Source: Desulfovibrionaceae bacterium (GTDB lineage: Bacteria; Desulfobacterota; Desulfovibrionia; Desulfovibrionales; Desulfovibrionaceae). From it: a DNA stretch of 64,000 nt. Below the pieces are notes generated by a model. That model was not told the origin of the DNA. It saw only the letters and a program-made list of their open reading frames with translations, and searched no databases. The translations under genes were made by a program, and so were the position numbers. Positions 35,943 to 44,707 of the stretch are shown one piece after another; position 1 is the first letter of the stretch, and each line of letters starts with the position of its first letter. The stretch is taken from positions 159,559 through 223,558 of the forward strand of contig WSYE01000002.1 in the NCBI GenBank assembly GCA_009773665.1, given 5' to 3'.

Positions 35943-36683
35943 CTACTTCTTCCCGAGCACGGCCTGCCAGTTGTCTCCGGTCATCTTGGCCAGGGCGGCG
36001 CGGATCACCAGATCATAGCCCTTGGTGGCGAACTGATGGTCGCGGTAGATGTCGTCCATGGTGGCGATGACCAGATCAACAGGCATGGGCAACAGGGGCT
36101 TCACGCAGCGCTCCCCGGCTGACGTGTCGCCGTAGCGGTCCAGACACTGCTGGGCGGCCATGTCGCCGAAGCCCTGCACGAAGAACTGCTTCTGGTGCTG
36201 GGCCGCGCTGCGCCAGCTGTCAGCGAAATTGGCGTTGGGGCTCTGGTAGGTCTTGGGGATGAAGGCGTCCAGGTCGATGGGATTGAGCCAGGGGAACTGG
36301 AAGAGCTCCATGGTGTCGAAGTGTACGTCGCGAAGCGGCGCGCCGGTGTCCTTGAACTGGATACCCTTGTCCTGTGCGGCCATGAGCGCGCGATAGGCCA
36401 CTGTCATCATGGCCTGGTTGCGGTTCATGGGGTCGGGCGCGAGGTGGTCCATGTTGGTCACGGCCTGATCCACGCGGATGTTCACGGGCATAGGAGTGTT
36501 CGGCTGGACCTCGGCAAAGGCGCGTGCCCCGGCTGCGGCCCCCGTCATGTAGGCTGTGCGGGCGTCCTTGGGCATGCGGGTCCACTGCCCGGCCAGATTG
36601 GGGTTGCCCGGCTGGGCTGACGCGGCCCCGACGAAGGCCAGGATGAGGGCGGAAGCGAGATACAGGGCGGCAAACACGCGCAT
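35943..36683 (-). CDS. hypothetical exported protein
   Basis: 246 residues, not recognised. Residues 1-23 (MRVFAALYLASALILAFVGAASA) are a signal peptide. The mature part is mixed alpha/beta with no repeats. It has two cysteines (QQCLDRYG and ERCVKPLL) that could form a disulfide. The start is followed upstream by a shared divergent control region with the GntR gene at 36901. It is the first gene of the minus-strand run that includes the NikK/NikL-like pair, but the 85-base gap leaves co-transcription open. Confidence 0.7.
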   Translation of the reverse strand: MRVFAALYLASALILAFVGAASAQPGNPNLAGQWTRMPKDARTAYMTGAAAGARAFAEVQPNTPMPVNIRVDQAVTNMDHLAPDPMNRNQAMMTVAYRALMAAQDKGIQFKDTGAPLRDVHFDTMELFQFPWLNPIDLDAFIPKTYQSPNANFADSWRSAAQHQKQFFVQGFGDMAAQQCLDRYGDTSAGERCVKPLLPMPVDLVIATMDDIYRDHQFATKGYDLVIRAALAKMTGDNWQAVLGKK

Positions 36684-36802
36684 GACGGGTCTCCTCGGGT
36701 TGTTCCGGTTGATGGGAGGCGGGTACGGCGCGCCAGAACCGCCGACTTTTCATAAGATAGCCTACGAAACAGGGCCATGTCGAGACACAGCCTTGCCGTG
36801 AT

Positions 36803-36822
36803 GAATTTTGTATTCAAAATTC
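36803..36822. promoter_or_regulatory. palindromic operator candidate for the FCD-GntR regulator
   Basis: Perfect 8-bp half sites GAATTTTG and CAAAATTC are separated by TATT, about 80 bases before the regulator gene. The core TTGTATTCAA differs by one base from TTGTATACAA, a form seen for FadR-type (FCD) GntR operators. It lies between two divergent genes, so it could control both. Binding is inferred. Confidence 0.55.
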
Positions 36823-36900
36823 TTAATACAGCATTGACCTCTCTGCGCGGCGGGATTACTTCACGACTGACGAGCCCATCCGGGCCAACGAGGAACACCC

Positions 36901-37590
36901 ATGACCACGCCTACCCGCCAGCCAACGTCGGACACTCTTCCCATCCGGCCCATTTTGCATGAAAACCTGGACGACAAGATCTACGCCAGCGTCCGGGACA
37001 TGCTGGTGTCCGGCCAGTTCGCGCCGGGGAGCCGCATCGTGCAGGAGGATCTGGCCGCAAGCCTCGGAGTCAGCCGCACCCCGCTGATAAACGCCCTCAA
37101 ACGTCTGGCCCAGGAGGGCCTGCTGGAGTGGATTCCCAGGCGTGGCATCTTCGTGCGCCAGCTTGACCTCGCCGAGCTTATCAGCCTGTTCGAGGTGCGT
37201 GAGTGCCTGGAACCCCTGGCCGCCGAACTGGCCGCCCCGCGCGTCACTCCTGCCGAAGCCGCCGAGATGCAGGCCCAGTGGCAGGCCATGGACGCCCTGC
37301 CAGACACCGACGAGTCGCACCGGGCCTTCGTTGACCTGGACCGACGCTTCCACTGGCGGCTCATCGAGCTGGCCGGAAACCCATACCTGGCCTCGGCCAT
37401 GGGTCCGGTGAACATGCTGGCCGCAGCCTACCTGCACGGCACGCCGCGCCCCTGGTCGGACACCGTGTCCGACCATCTGGCCGTCATCGAGGCCCTGTCG
37501 CGAGGCGATGCGGCGGCCAGCGGCGAGGCCATGCGCCGTCACATCTCGCAGTCGCTGGAAGCTCTGCGCCTGGAATCCCCCGTCAGCTGA
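36901..37590 (+). CDS. GntR-family transcriptional regulator, FCD subfamily
   Basis: 229 residues. The N-terminal winged helix (residues about 25-90) contains GSRIVQEDLAASLGVSRTPLINALKRLAQEGLLEW, the canonical GntR recognition region. The C-terminal FCD ligand domain has VDLDRRFHWRLIELAGNPYL, whose Asp and His are metal-ligand positions, and HLAVIEALSRGDAAASGEAMRRHI with a further His. It probably senses a small organic acid and controls the two downstream metabolic genes, which follow after 39 bases. A near-consensus palindrome lies 80 bases upstream. Confidence 0.92.
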   Translation: MTTPTRQPTSDTLPIRPILHENLDDKIYASVRDMLVSGQFAPGSRIVQEDLAASLGVSRTPLINALKRLAQEGLLEWIPRRGIFVRQLDLAELISLFEVRECLEPLAAELAAPRVTPAEAAEMQAQWQAMDALPDTDESHRAFVDLDRRFHWRLIELAGNPYLASAMGPVNMLAAAYLHGTPRPWSDTVSDHLAVIEALSRGDAAASGEAMRRHISQSLEALRLESPVS

Positions 37591-37629
37591 GCACAACCAT
37601 ATTCCCACACCACCGCAAGGAGGTCCCCC

Positions 37630-38415
37630 GTGCCGAAGTTTTCCGCCAACCTGTCCATGCTGTTCACGGAGCTGCCGTTCCTGGAGCGTTTCGCCGCTGC
37701 CCGCGCCGCCGGGTTTTCGGCGGTGGAGTACCTCTTCCCCTACGACTACCCTCCCGCGCAGTTGGCTGACCTGCTGGCCGCCAACGGCCTGACGCAGGTG
37801 CTTTTTAACCTGCCCGCCGGGAACTGGGGCGCGGGCGACCGTGGCATCGCCGTGGACCCGGCCCGCACCGAGGAATTCCGCGACGGCGTGGCCAAGGCCG
37901 TCGCCTACGCCAAGGCGCTTGGCGTGCCGCGCCTGAACTGCCTGGCCGGGAAAGCCGCGCCCGGAGCCAGCGAGGCGCTCATGCGGCGCACCCTGGTGGA
38001 CAACCTGCGCTACGCCGCTGACGCGCTGGCTGGCGAGGGGCTCTCGCTCCTGGTGGAGTTCATCAACCGCAAGGACATCCCCGGCTTTTCCCTGTACGGC
38101 ACGGCCCAGACCCTGGCCCTGCTGGACGAAGTGGACAAATCGAACACCTCTTTGCAATACGATATGTATCACGCTCAGCGGGAGGAAGGCGAACTGGCCG
38201 CCACCCTGCGCGCCCATCTGCCCCGAATCGGCCACATCCAGGTGGCGGACAATCCGGGCCGCCACCAGCCCGGCACCGGCGAGATCAACTACCCCTTCCT
38301 GTTCGCGGAGATGGACCGTCTGGGCTACCAGGGGCACGTGGGCCTGGAGTACGTGCCCGCGCCGGACACCGTGGCCTCGCTCGGCTTCATCAAGGACTTC
38401 GGATACTCGCTCTAA
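37630..38415 (+). CDS. hyi: hydroxypyruvate isomerase-family TIM-barrel protein
   Basis: 261 residues. The N-terminus FSANLSMLFTELPFLERFAAARAAGFSAVEYLFPYDY is diagnostic of the Hyi/OtnI family. LLVEFINRKDIPGFSL, LQYDMYHAQREEGEL and HIQVADNPGRHQPGTGEINYPFLF supply the Glu, Asp, His and Glu metal ligands. Hyi interconverts hydroxypyruvate and tartronate semialdehyde; OtnI acts on 2-oxotetronate. GGAGG upstream fits the GTG-type start at 37630. The downstream tartronate semialdehyde reductase gene favours the Hyi reading. Confidence 0.88.
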   Translation: MPKFSANLSMLFTELPFLERFAAARAAGFSAVEYLFPYDYPPAQLADLLAANGLTQVLFNLPAGNWGAGDRGIAVDPARTEEFRDGVAKAVAYAKALGVPRLNCLAGKAAPGASEALMRRTLVDNLRYAADALAGEGLSLLVEFINRKDIPGFSLYGTAQTLALLDEVDKSNTSLQYDMYHAQREEGELAATLRAHLPRIGHIQVADNPGRHQPGTGEINYPFLFAEMDRLGYQGHVGLEYVPAPDTVASLGFIKDFGYSL

Positions 38416-38437
38416 CCCGGTAACCCAGGAGCATCAT

Positions 38438-39334
38438 ATGAAACGCATAGGCTTCATCGGCCTTGGCATCATGGGCAAGCCCATGTGCAAAAACCTCCTC
38501 AAGGCCGGATACCAGCTGACCGTGTACAGCCGCACCCAAAAGGACGTGGACACCATCGTGGGCGGCAGCAACGGCAAGGCCGTGGCCGCACCCTCGCCCA
38601 AAGACGTGGCCGCCAAGTCGGACGTGATCATCACCATGCTGCCCAACTCGCCCCAGGTGCGCGAGGTGGTGCTGGGCGAGAACGGCGTGATAGAGGGCGC
38701 GGCCAAGGGAAGCATCGTGGTGGACATGAGCTCCATCGCGCCCCTGGCCAGTCGGGAGATCGCGGCTGCCCTGGCCGAAAAGGGCGTGCGCATGATGGAC
38801 GCCCCGGTGAGCGGCGGGGAACCAAAGGCCATTGAGGGAACGCTGTCCGTTATGATCGGCGGCACTCAGGCTGATTTCGACGAGTGCCTGCCCGTGATGC
38901 AGGCCATGGCCGCCTCGGTGGTGCGCGTGGGCGACATCGGCGCAGGCAACGTGGCCAAGCTGTGCAACCAGATCGTGGTGGCGGTGAACATCGCGGCCAT
39001 GTCCGAGGCGCTGGTGCTGGCCGCGAAATCCGGCGTCAACCCGGATCTGGTCTACCAGGCCATCCGGGGGGGGCTGGCCGGGAGCACGGTGCTGGACGCC
39101 AAGGCTCCGCTGGTGATGGACGGCAAGTTCACGCCGGGGTTCCGCATCAACCTGCACGCCAAGGATTTGCACAACGTGCTGGAGACCTCGCACGAGCTGA
39201 ACGTGAGCCTGCCCGTCACGGCGCAGGTGATGGAGATCATGCAGGCGCTCAAGGCCGACGGCCTGGGCGACGCGGACCACGGCGCGCTTATCCGCTACTG
39301 GGAGAAGCTGGCCAAGGTTGAGGCGCGGCGCTAG
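38438..39334 (+). CDS. garR: 2-hydroxy-3-oxopropionate (tartronate semialdehyde) reductase
   Basis: A 298-residue beta-hydroxyacid dehydrogenase. IGFIGLGIMGKPMCKNLLKAGY is the NAD(P) site. DMSSIAPLASREIA and DAPVSGGEPKAIEGTLSVMIGG are substrate motifs. GAGNVAKLCNQIVVAVNIAAMSEAL contains the catalytic lysine. It reduces tartronate semialdehyde to D-glycerate, completing a short route from hydroxypyruvate through Hyi. No glyoxylate carboligase or glycerate kinase gene is adjacent. The AGGAG site and 22-base spacing indicate an operon with hyi. Related 3-hydroxyisobutyrate dehydrogenase activity cannot be excluded. Confidence 0.88.
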   Translation: MKRIGFIGLGIMGKPMCKNLLKAGYQLTVYSRTQKDVDTIVGGSNGKAVAAPSPKDVAAKSDVIITMLPNSPQVREVVLGENGVIEGAAKGSIVVDMSSIAPLASREIAAALAEKGVRMMDAPVSGGEPKAIEGTLSVMIGGTQADFDECLPVMQAMAASVVRVGDIGAGNVAKLCNQIVVAVNIAAMSEALVLAAKSGVNPDLVYQAIRGGLAGSTVLDAKAPLVMDGKFTPGFRINLHAKDLHNVLETSHELNVSLPVTAQVMEIMQALKADGLGDADHGALIRYWEKLAKVEARR

Positions 39335-39391
39335 CACGCATGTTGGACACACATGCACGGTGAAGCACGTGCTTAATTCGCAGTAGGGGAC

Positions 39392-39430
39392 GCCTCCGGC
39401 GGCCAAAGGGCTGCGCCCTTTGGAATCCGC
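39392..39430 (+). repeat. palindromic repeat, unit c
   Basis: GCCTCCGGCGGCC is followed by a hairpin (CAAAGGGC tgc GCCCTTTG) and GAATCC. It matches unit d at 39575-39609 almost base for base but in inverted orientation. It also shares its leader with unit a. Between garR and the antiporter gene. Confidence 0.8.
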
Positions 39431-39574
39431 AGCTATCCCACATCGATACTGACTCGCCCTTCTGTTCGTGTGGTGGCTTGCGATGAATCAAGATGCTTTT
39501 CTGGCTTGTGCGTCGTTCTCGAATCACGAATCTGCGTGCAGTACATCTGACGCAGTCGCCCGCCCCGGTCAGGG

Positions 39575-39609
39575 TTTCCAAAGGGCGGAGCCCTTTGGCC
39601 GCCGGAGGC
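39575..39609 (-). repeat. palindromic repeat, unit d (inverted partner of c)
   Basis: On the minus strand it reads GCCTCCGGCGGCC, then the hairpin CAAAGGGC tcc GCCCTTTG and GAAACC. With unit c it forms an inverted pair around about 145 bases with no recognised gene. Confidence 0.8.
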
Positions 39610-39614
39610 TGAAA

Positions 39615-39658
39615 TTGAAAGAGGGGACGCGATTCGCAGTCGCGTCCCCTCTTTTCAA
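39615..39658. terminator. bidirectional terminator between garR and the antiporter gene
   Basis: An 18-bp stem, TTGAAAGAGGGGACGCGA against TCGCGTCCCCTCTTTTCAA, encloses a 7-base loop. The stem ends in A-rich and T-rich arms, so it can act for both converging genes. Confidence 0.8.
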
Positions 39659-39677
39659 ATGTGATCCTACACCCGCC

Positions 39678-41354
39678 TCACCCCGAATACAGCAACAGCA
39701 CCAGCAACTGCCCGGCCAGAATACGCAGGATCATCACCAGCGGGTACACCGTGGCGTACACCGAGGCCGGGGCGTCGCTGCCGAGCATCTGCCCGGCGAA
39801 GGCCAGCGCGGGCGGGTCGGTCATGCTTCCGGCCAAAAGCCCGCACATGGAGGCGTAGTTGCACTTCAGGAAGATGCGCCCCACGAGCCCGGCGACCATG
39901 AGCGGCACGAAGGTGATGCAGGCTCCAGCCAGCAGCCAGTAGAGCCCGGCCCCGGATGTCACGGCGTCCACGAAGCGGTCGCCCGCCTTGAGCCCCACGC
40001 AGGCCAAAAACAGGCTGATGCCCACCTCGCGCAGGATGAGGTTGGCGCTCTGGGGCATGTACCAGACCATGCCGCCGAAATGGTGCAGCCGCGACAGCAG
40101 GATGGACACCAAGAGCGGCCCGCCCGCCACACCGAGTTTGATGCCCGAGGGCAGCCCCGGCAGGGCCACGGGCACGCTGCCCAGGATGGTACCCAGCAGA
40201 ATGCCCACGAAGATGGGCAGGATGTGCGGGTGGTCGAGGTCCTTGGCGGAGTTGCCCAGGATGCGCTCCACCACGGCCAGCTGCTCGGGCGCGCCCACGC
40301 AGCCCACGATGTCGCCGAAGTGCAGGGTCACGCCTGGACCGGGTGAGAACTCCGTGCCGGAGCGGGTGATGCGGGTGACGGTAACTTCATGGCGCTGGGC
40401 GAGATTGAGCTCCGGCACGGTCTTGCCCACCACGCCGTGCTGGGTGACCACGAACCGGCGCTTCTTCAGCGGGCCGGGGAGCCTGGGCAGGTCGGTGGCG
40501 CTGGCCACGCCCACCAGGATGCGCAGCTTTTCCAGTTCGGCGGGCCTGCCCACGGCGTGGATCAACATGCCTCGCCTGAGGGTGGTTTCCGGGGTGGCGG
40601 CGTGCATCACGCCGTCGGCCATGATCCGCGAGACCACCACGCCCATCTCCCCGATTCCGGGAACGCCGCCCAGGGCCATACCGTCCAGGTTGGGGTTCTG
40701 GACCTCCAGGGTCATGGTCTCCAGGGGAGGATTCAGGAGCCTGGCCTGCTCCTCCATCTGGCTCAGTTCCTTGCCGGGGTCGATGCGAAACACCATGCGG
40801 ATGATGAGCATCACCAGGATGATGCCAAAGATGCCGAAGGGATAGGCCACAGCGTAGCCAAGGCCCGCCTGGGCCACGGCCTCCTCGGCCAAGGCGGGGG
40901 CCACTTCCTTGAAGGCCTGGGAGGCGGCGGCCAGGGAGGGCGTGTTGGTGGTGCCGCCGCTGAAGAGGCCCACGGCGGTTCCCAAGGGCAGGCCTCCCCA
41001 CAGGTGGAAGGCCACGGTGAGCAACACGCCCAGTATGACGATGAGCGTGGCCATGGCGTTCAGCCGAAATCCCCTGCGCCTGAGAGAATCCACGAACCCC
41101 GGCCCAACCTGCATGCCGATGGTGTACACGAAGAGAATCAGCCCGAACTCGCGAGCGAACTCCAGCACCTCGTGGTTGAGCGACAGGCCGAAGTGTCCCA
41201 CGGCCAAGCCGCTGAACAGAACGCCGCCCACACCGAGTCGGATGCCGAAAAAGCGGATGTGGCCGAAGGCCAGGCCCAAGGTTATGGCCAAGCCCAGCAC
41301 AACCACGGCCTGGGCGGCGGAGTGCGCGTTGAAGAGCTGTACGAACCAGTTCAT
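39678..41354 (-). CDS. AAE-family putative transporter (YidE/AspT-like)
   Basis: 558 residues from ATG 41354, preceded by AAGGA; an upstream in-frame start is less likely. The helical N-terminal half has GIRLGVGGVLFSGLAVGHFG and FGLILFVYTIGMQVGPGF, plus GLFSGGTTNTPSLAAAS, the family signature. Two RCK-C/TrkA-C regulatory domains follow (about residues 190-365). A second helical half ends LAGSMTDPPALAFAGQ, an inverted echo of the first. AspT exchanges aspartate for alanine; substrates of the YidE type are unknown. It is transcribed towards the terminator at 39615. Confidence 0.88.
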   Translation of the reverse strand: MNWFVQLFNAHSAAQAVVVLGLAITLGLAFGHIRFFGIRLGVGGVLFSGLAVGHFGLSLNHEVLEFAREFGLILFVYTIGMQVGPGFVDSLRRRGFRLNAMATLIVILGVLLTVAFHLWGGLPLGTAVGLFSGGTTNTPSLAAASQAFKEVAPALAEEAVAQAGLGYAVAYPFGIFGIILVMLIIRMVFRIDPGKELSQMEEQARLLNPPLETMTLEVQNPNLDGMALGGVPGIGEMGVVVSRIMADGVMHAATPETTLRRGMLIHAVGRPAELEKLRILVGVASATDLPRLPGPLKKRRFVVTQHGVVGKTVPELNLAQRHEVTVTRITRSGTEFSPGPGVTLHFGDIVGCVGAPEQLAVVERILGNSAKDLDHPHILPIFVGILLGTILGSVPVALPGLPSGIKLGVAGGPLLVSILLSRLHHFGGMVWYMPQSANLILREVGISLFLACVGLKAGDRFVDAVTSGAGLYWLLAGACITFVPLMVAGLVGRIFLKCNYASMCGLLAGSMTDPPALAFAGQMLGSDAPASVYATVYPLVMILRILAGQLLVLLLYSG

Positions 41355-41484
41355 GGTGATGATCCTTGCGGGCCGCACTGAGCGGCATACGGATTGGACG
41401 CGCCCCGAAACATCGGGACGCACTGCCCTGCCTTCTTGGAAGGCTTCGCGTCAAGCCCGGCGTGCAGCCCGCGCCGCTGCCGCG

Positions 41485-42216
41485 CTACTTCATTGGACGC
41501 AGGCGCACCTCGATCTGGGGCGAGTCCGCCAGGAGCGGAGGCAGGAGCGTCACGTCGGTTTCTCCGGTGTGGTACGGGTAGAGCACCTTGGGCTTGTGCA
41601 TGCGCGCGGCCTTGGCCACCATCTCCGGAGTCATGGTGTAGGGCAGGTTCATGGGCAGAAAGGCCACGTCCACGTTCTCGATGGCGGCCATCTCCGGCAC
41701 GTCCTCGGTGTCGCCCGCCACATAGACGCGCTTGTCTCCAAAGGCGATCACGTAGCCGTTGCCCTCGCCCTTGGGGTGGTAGTGCTGCCCTTCGGGCCTG
41801 CGGTGCGCCACGTTGTAGGCCGGAACGGCCTGGATGCGAAATCCGGCCACTTCAGCTGATTCGCCGTTCTTCAGGATTTTCGCGCCGGGAATTTTGGGTC
41901 CGGCCGTGACGTTGGCCACCACGGGTGCTCCCGGCTTGGCGGTCAGGGCCAGGGCCTCGGCGTCCAGATGGTCGCGGTGCTCATGGGTGATCAGCACCAG
42001 ATCCGCCTTGGGCAGGACGGCGTAGTCTCCGACCTTGCTCCACGGGTCCACCTGGATTATCTTCCCTTGGTATTCGAAGTAGAGGGAGCCATGGCCGACG
42101 AGGCCGATCTTCAACTCCCCCCCGGATGTGGGCAGGGCGTCCACGGTCAGGGCCAGCGCGAACCGTGCGGGAAAAAACACCAGGACGGCGGCAAACAAGG
42201 CGACTATGGTCTTCAT
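41485..42216 (-). CDS. exported MBL-fold metallohydrolase (UPF0173-like)
   Basis: 243 residues from ATG 42216 behind AAGGAGG. A signal peptide (VALFAAVLVFFPARFALA) is followed by a metallo-beta-lactamase fold. LITHEHRDHLDAEAL is the HxHxDH zinc motif. GNGYVIAFGDKRVYVAGDTEDVPEM contains the bridging Asp, and LYPYHTGETDV the last His. Close UPF0173 relatives are usually cytoplasmic; export here is a difference. Substrate unknown. It precedes the antiporter gene by 130 bases on the same strand. Confidence 0.87.
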   Translation of the reverse strand: MKTIVALFAAVLVFFPARFALALTVDALPTSGGELKIGLVGHGSLYFEYQGKIIQVDPWSKVGDYAVLPKADLVLITHEHRDHLDAEALALTAKPGAPVVANVTAGPKIPGAKILKNGESAEVAGFRIQAVPAYNVAHRRPEGQHYHPKGEGNGYVIAFGDKRVYVAGDTEDVPEMAAIENVDVAFLPMNLPYTMTPEMVAKAARMHKPKVLYPYHTGETDVTLLPPLLADSPQIEVRLRPMK

Positions 42217-42356
42217 GGCGGCCTCCTTTTCTCCACAATGCCCAAGCGCGGCCTGGCACGCAAGAGCCCGGCTCTTACCACCTATCAACCAAACCCGTGT
42301 AGTCCGTACTGATGCACTGGCCGCCTGGACGACCCAGGCCCCAGGAGACACATACC

Positions 42357-42707
42357 ATGTGGATATTCACCAGGGACGGATTCTTCTCCGTAGCCGCGAC
42401 GAAATTCTGCCAGCCTGATGACGTAGCCATCCGCGCCAGGAAAAGGGAACACCTGGAGGGGCTCATGGCCCGCCACAGCATCGAGTCCGAGATACTGGTC
42501 TTTCCCGAAGCGGATTACAGGTTCCGCATCCAGATCCCCAAAAGCCTCTGGGGACAGGTGCTGCTGGAGGAGGCCATGTCCATGGACTACAACTCCTTCA
42601 AGGACGCCATGGCCGACTCTACGGCGTCGGCGGATTATCTGCGGGCCATGTTCAGCATCTGGTCCACGGTCCATAAGATCCAGACCGAAGAACTCCCGAA
42701 GGACTGA
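42357..42707 (+). CDS. conserved small hypothetical protein
   Basis: 116 residues from ATG 42357, behind AGGAGA; the 15-codon extension upstream is not needed. The N-terminus MWIFTRDGFFSVAATKFCQPDD looks conserved-type. The body has FPEADYRFRIQIPKSLWGQVL and a helical end (MDYNSFKDAM). It may be a small alpha/beta cytoplasmic protein. I recall similar proteins in other deltaproteobacteria but no function. Confidence 0.75.
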   Translation: MWIFTRDGFFSVAATKFCQPDDVAIRARKREHLEGLMARHSIESEILVFPEADYRFRIQIPKSLWGQVLLEEAMSMDYNSFKDAMADSTASADYLRAMFSIWSTVHKIQTEELPKD

Positions 42708-42785
42708 GCCGAATCGACGGGAAGCGACGATGCACTGGCGCGTCCGTCGTCCTGCAACCCGCAGAAGAGCAGGCAGGGTCAGGCC

Positions 42786-43751
42786 GTGAGCCACCCTGCC
42801 CGCAGCGCCTTCCTCATCCGACACCTGTTTCTCATGCGCACGTTCCGGCGGCACCGGAAGGAGACGCCGCGCGCAGCGCGCCGAGCCGTCACCGCCTTCC
42901 CGCTCTTTCGTCCGCAGCTGACTCGATTCTGGAGACGTTTCATGGAATCAGGGCTGCAAGGGGGGCACTCCCCCAGACGTTGGCTGACGGGGATACGAAA
43001 GGTCCAGTCTCTGCTGGACGCCGCTGCAGGGATCGGCATCGCCCGCATGCGCCGCGCCGGGGGGCCCGGCGGCGCCGGACTGGCCTGCCGCTCCGGATGC
43101 GATCAATGCTGCCGGGAAAGCGTCATCCCGGCGAGCGCCCCGGAAGTGGGCGCCGCCCTTGTTCATCTGCTGGAGCGCACCCCTGGTCCCACGCGCGGGC
43201 AGGTGCTCAGGAACCTGCGCGAGAGGCAGGACGGGCAATGCCCGTTCCTTCTCGATTCCACCTGCTCGGTCTATGCAGACAGGTTCCTGGCCTGCCGCCA
43301 GTTCCACATCTTCGGCGCGCCCTGCCTGGACGGAGGCAACGTCTGGACCCTGCGCCGCGCCGACATCCCGCGCCCCGACCAGGATAAACGCCTGCAGGCG
43401 CTGCGCGTGCTGGCCTCGCTCAGCGGCGAGCCCCTTGCGGGCATGACCCCTGACTGGCTGGAGGATTTCCTGAAACAGGTCTCCCCGTCCCTGCACAGCT
43501 GGGACCTGAGCTCCCCCATGTGCTGCTGGACGACGCGCAGGCCCAGGGGAGCCCGTTCCTCTCCGCCCCGCAGGAGTAAACGCGTGAGTGGTCTCTCCGG
43601 CAGACGGTCAACCCCGGAGAACCATCTCTATTCATTCAGAGAACATGTTCATGTGAGGCTCTCGCACAATCCATCGCCAGCCGCAGCCAGACAGAAGGGC
43701 AAGCCAGCAACGATATGGAACCTTGAAACGTCCCCTAACTGCGAATTGTGA
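42786..43751 (+). CDS. YkgJ-type cysteine-cluster protein, possible C-terminal frameshift
   Basis: The core is clear: LACRSGCDQCCRESVIPASAPEV, then GQCPFLLDSTCSVYADRFLACRQFHIFGAPC. This is the CxxxCxxCC...C pattern of YkgJ/UPF0153 proteins, thought to bind zinc or an Fe-S cluster. The annotated frame runs to 43751, but beyond about residue 232 it is Arg/Pro/Ser-rich and unlike a protein end. Another frame from about 43480 reads PAQLGPELPHVLLDDAQAQG and stops at 43579, which looks native. A single indel near 43475-43500 would join the two. The start is also open; ATG 42942 is an alternative. Confidence 0.7.
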   Translation: MSHPARSAFLIRHLFLMRTFRRHRKETPRAARRAVTAFPLFRPQLTRFWRRFMESGLQGGHSPRRWLTGIRKVQSLLDAAAGIGIARMRRAGGPGGAGLACRSGCDQCCRESVIPASAPEVGAALVHLLERTPGPTRGQVLRNLRERQDGQCPFLLDSTCSVYADRFLACRQFHIFGAPCLDGGNVWTLRRADIPRPDQDKRLQALRVLASLSGEPLAGMTPDWLEDFLKQVSPSLHSWDLSSPMCCWTTRRPRGARSSPPRRSKRVSGLSGRRSTPENHLYSFREHVHVRLSHNPSPAAARQKGKPATIWNLETSPNCEL

Positions 43752-43781
43752 ACGCCCCAATTTCTTTTCTTATACTCGACG

Positions 43782-44690
43782 CTACCCGGTCTTCTTTATG
43801 GTCTGCATGGCCGTGGCGATCATCCCGGCCACGTCGGCCACGTTCTGCGGGATGAGCATGGTGGTGGATTCCTTGGCCATCTTGCCGAAGGCGTCCACGT
43901 ACTGTTCGGCCACGCGCAGGTTGGCTGCGGTCAGCCCGCCTTCCGCGCCCAGGGCCTCGGCCACCTGCCGGATGCCGCCGGCCGTGGCTGCGGCCACCAG
44001 CTCGATCTGCTTGGCGCGGCCCTCGGCCTCGTTGATCTGGCGCTGCTTGTCGCCCTCGGAGATATTTATGGCCTGCTGCTTCTGGCCCTCCGAGATGTTG
44101 ATGGCGCTCTGCTTCTGGCCCTCGGCCAGGGCGATCTGGGCGCGCTTCTCCCGCTCGGCGGTCATCTGGGCTTCCATGGCGTTCTTCACGGATTCGGGCG
44201 GTGCGATGTCCTTTATCTCAAAGCGCAGCACCTTCACGCCCCAGCCCATAGCCGCCTCGTCCACGGCCTTGACCACCTCGGAGTTGATCACCTCGCGCTC
44301 CTCGAAGGTCTTATCCAAAGTGATCTTGCCGATGGAGGAACGCAGCGAGGTCTGGGCCAGCTGGGTGGCGGCGGTGCGATAGTTGGAGATACCGTAGGCC
44401 GCCAGCCTGGGGTCGTTCACCTTGATGTACACCAGCCCGTCCACGTGCACGGTGACGTTGTCCTTGGTGATGCAGGGCTGGGCAGGGGTGTCGATCACCT
44501 CTTCCTTGAAAGAGAACTTGTACCCCACCCGGTCGATCAGGGGCACCAGAATGTGGAAGCCCGCCTCCAGAGTCCGGCTGTACTTGCCCAGGCGCTCCAC
44601 GATGTAAGCGCTCTGCTGCGGCACCACCGTGACCGACATAAGAAGCAACAGCAGGACAAGCCCCGCGAAACTCATGGCTACTATCAGCAT
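43782..44690 (-). CDS. SPFH/band 7 (stomatin/QmcA-like) membrane protein
   Basis: 302 residues from ATG 44690, directly after GGAGG; the ATG four codons upstream overlaps that site. A single N-terminal helix (VAMSFAGLVLLLLLMSVTVV) anchors it. PQQSAYIVERLGKYSRTLEAGFHILVP and the EEVIDTPAQPCITKDNVTVHVDGLVYIKV region are stomatin signatures. A charged coiled-coil with three repeats (EGQKQSAINISEG) follows. Such proteins form oligomeric membrane scaffolds. It lies 17 bases after an nfeD gene, the well-known stomatin/NfeD pairing. Confidence 0.93.
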   Translation of the reverse strand: MLIVAMSFAGLVLLLLLMSVTVVPQQSAYIVERLGKYSRTLEAGFHILVPLIDRVGYKFSFKEEVIDTPAQPCITKDNVTVHVDGLVYIKVNDPRLAAYGISNYRTAATQLAQTSLRSSIGKITLDKTFEEREVINSEVVKAVDEAAMGWGVKVLRFEIKDIAPPESVKNAMEAQMTAEREKRAQIALAEGQKQSAINISEGQKQQAINISEGDKQRQINEAEGRAKQIELVAAATAGGIRQVAEALGAEGGLTAANLRVAEQYVDAFGKMAKESTTMLIPQNVADVAGMIATAMQTIKKTG

Positions 44691-44707
44691 GGAAACCTCC
44701 ATATGGG

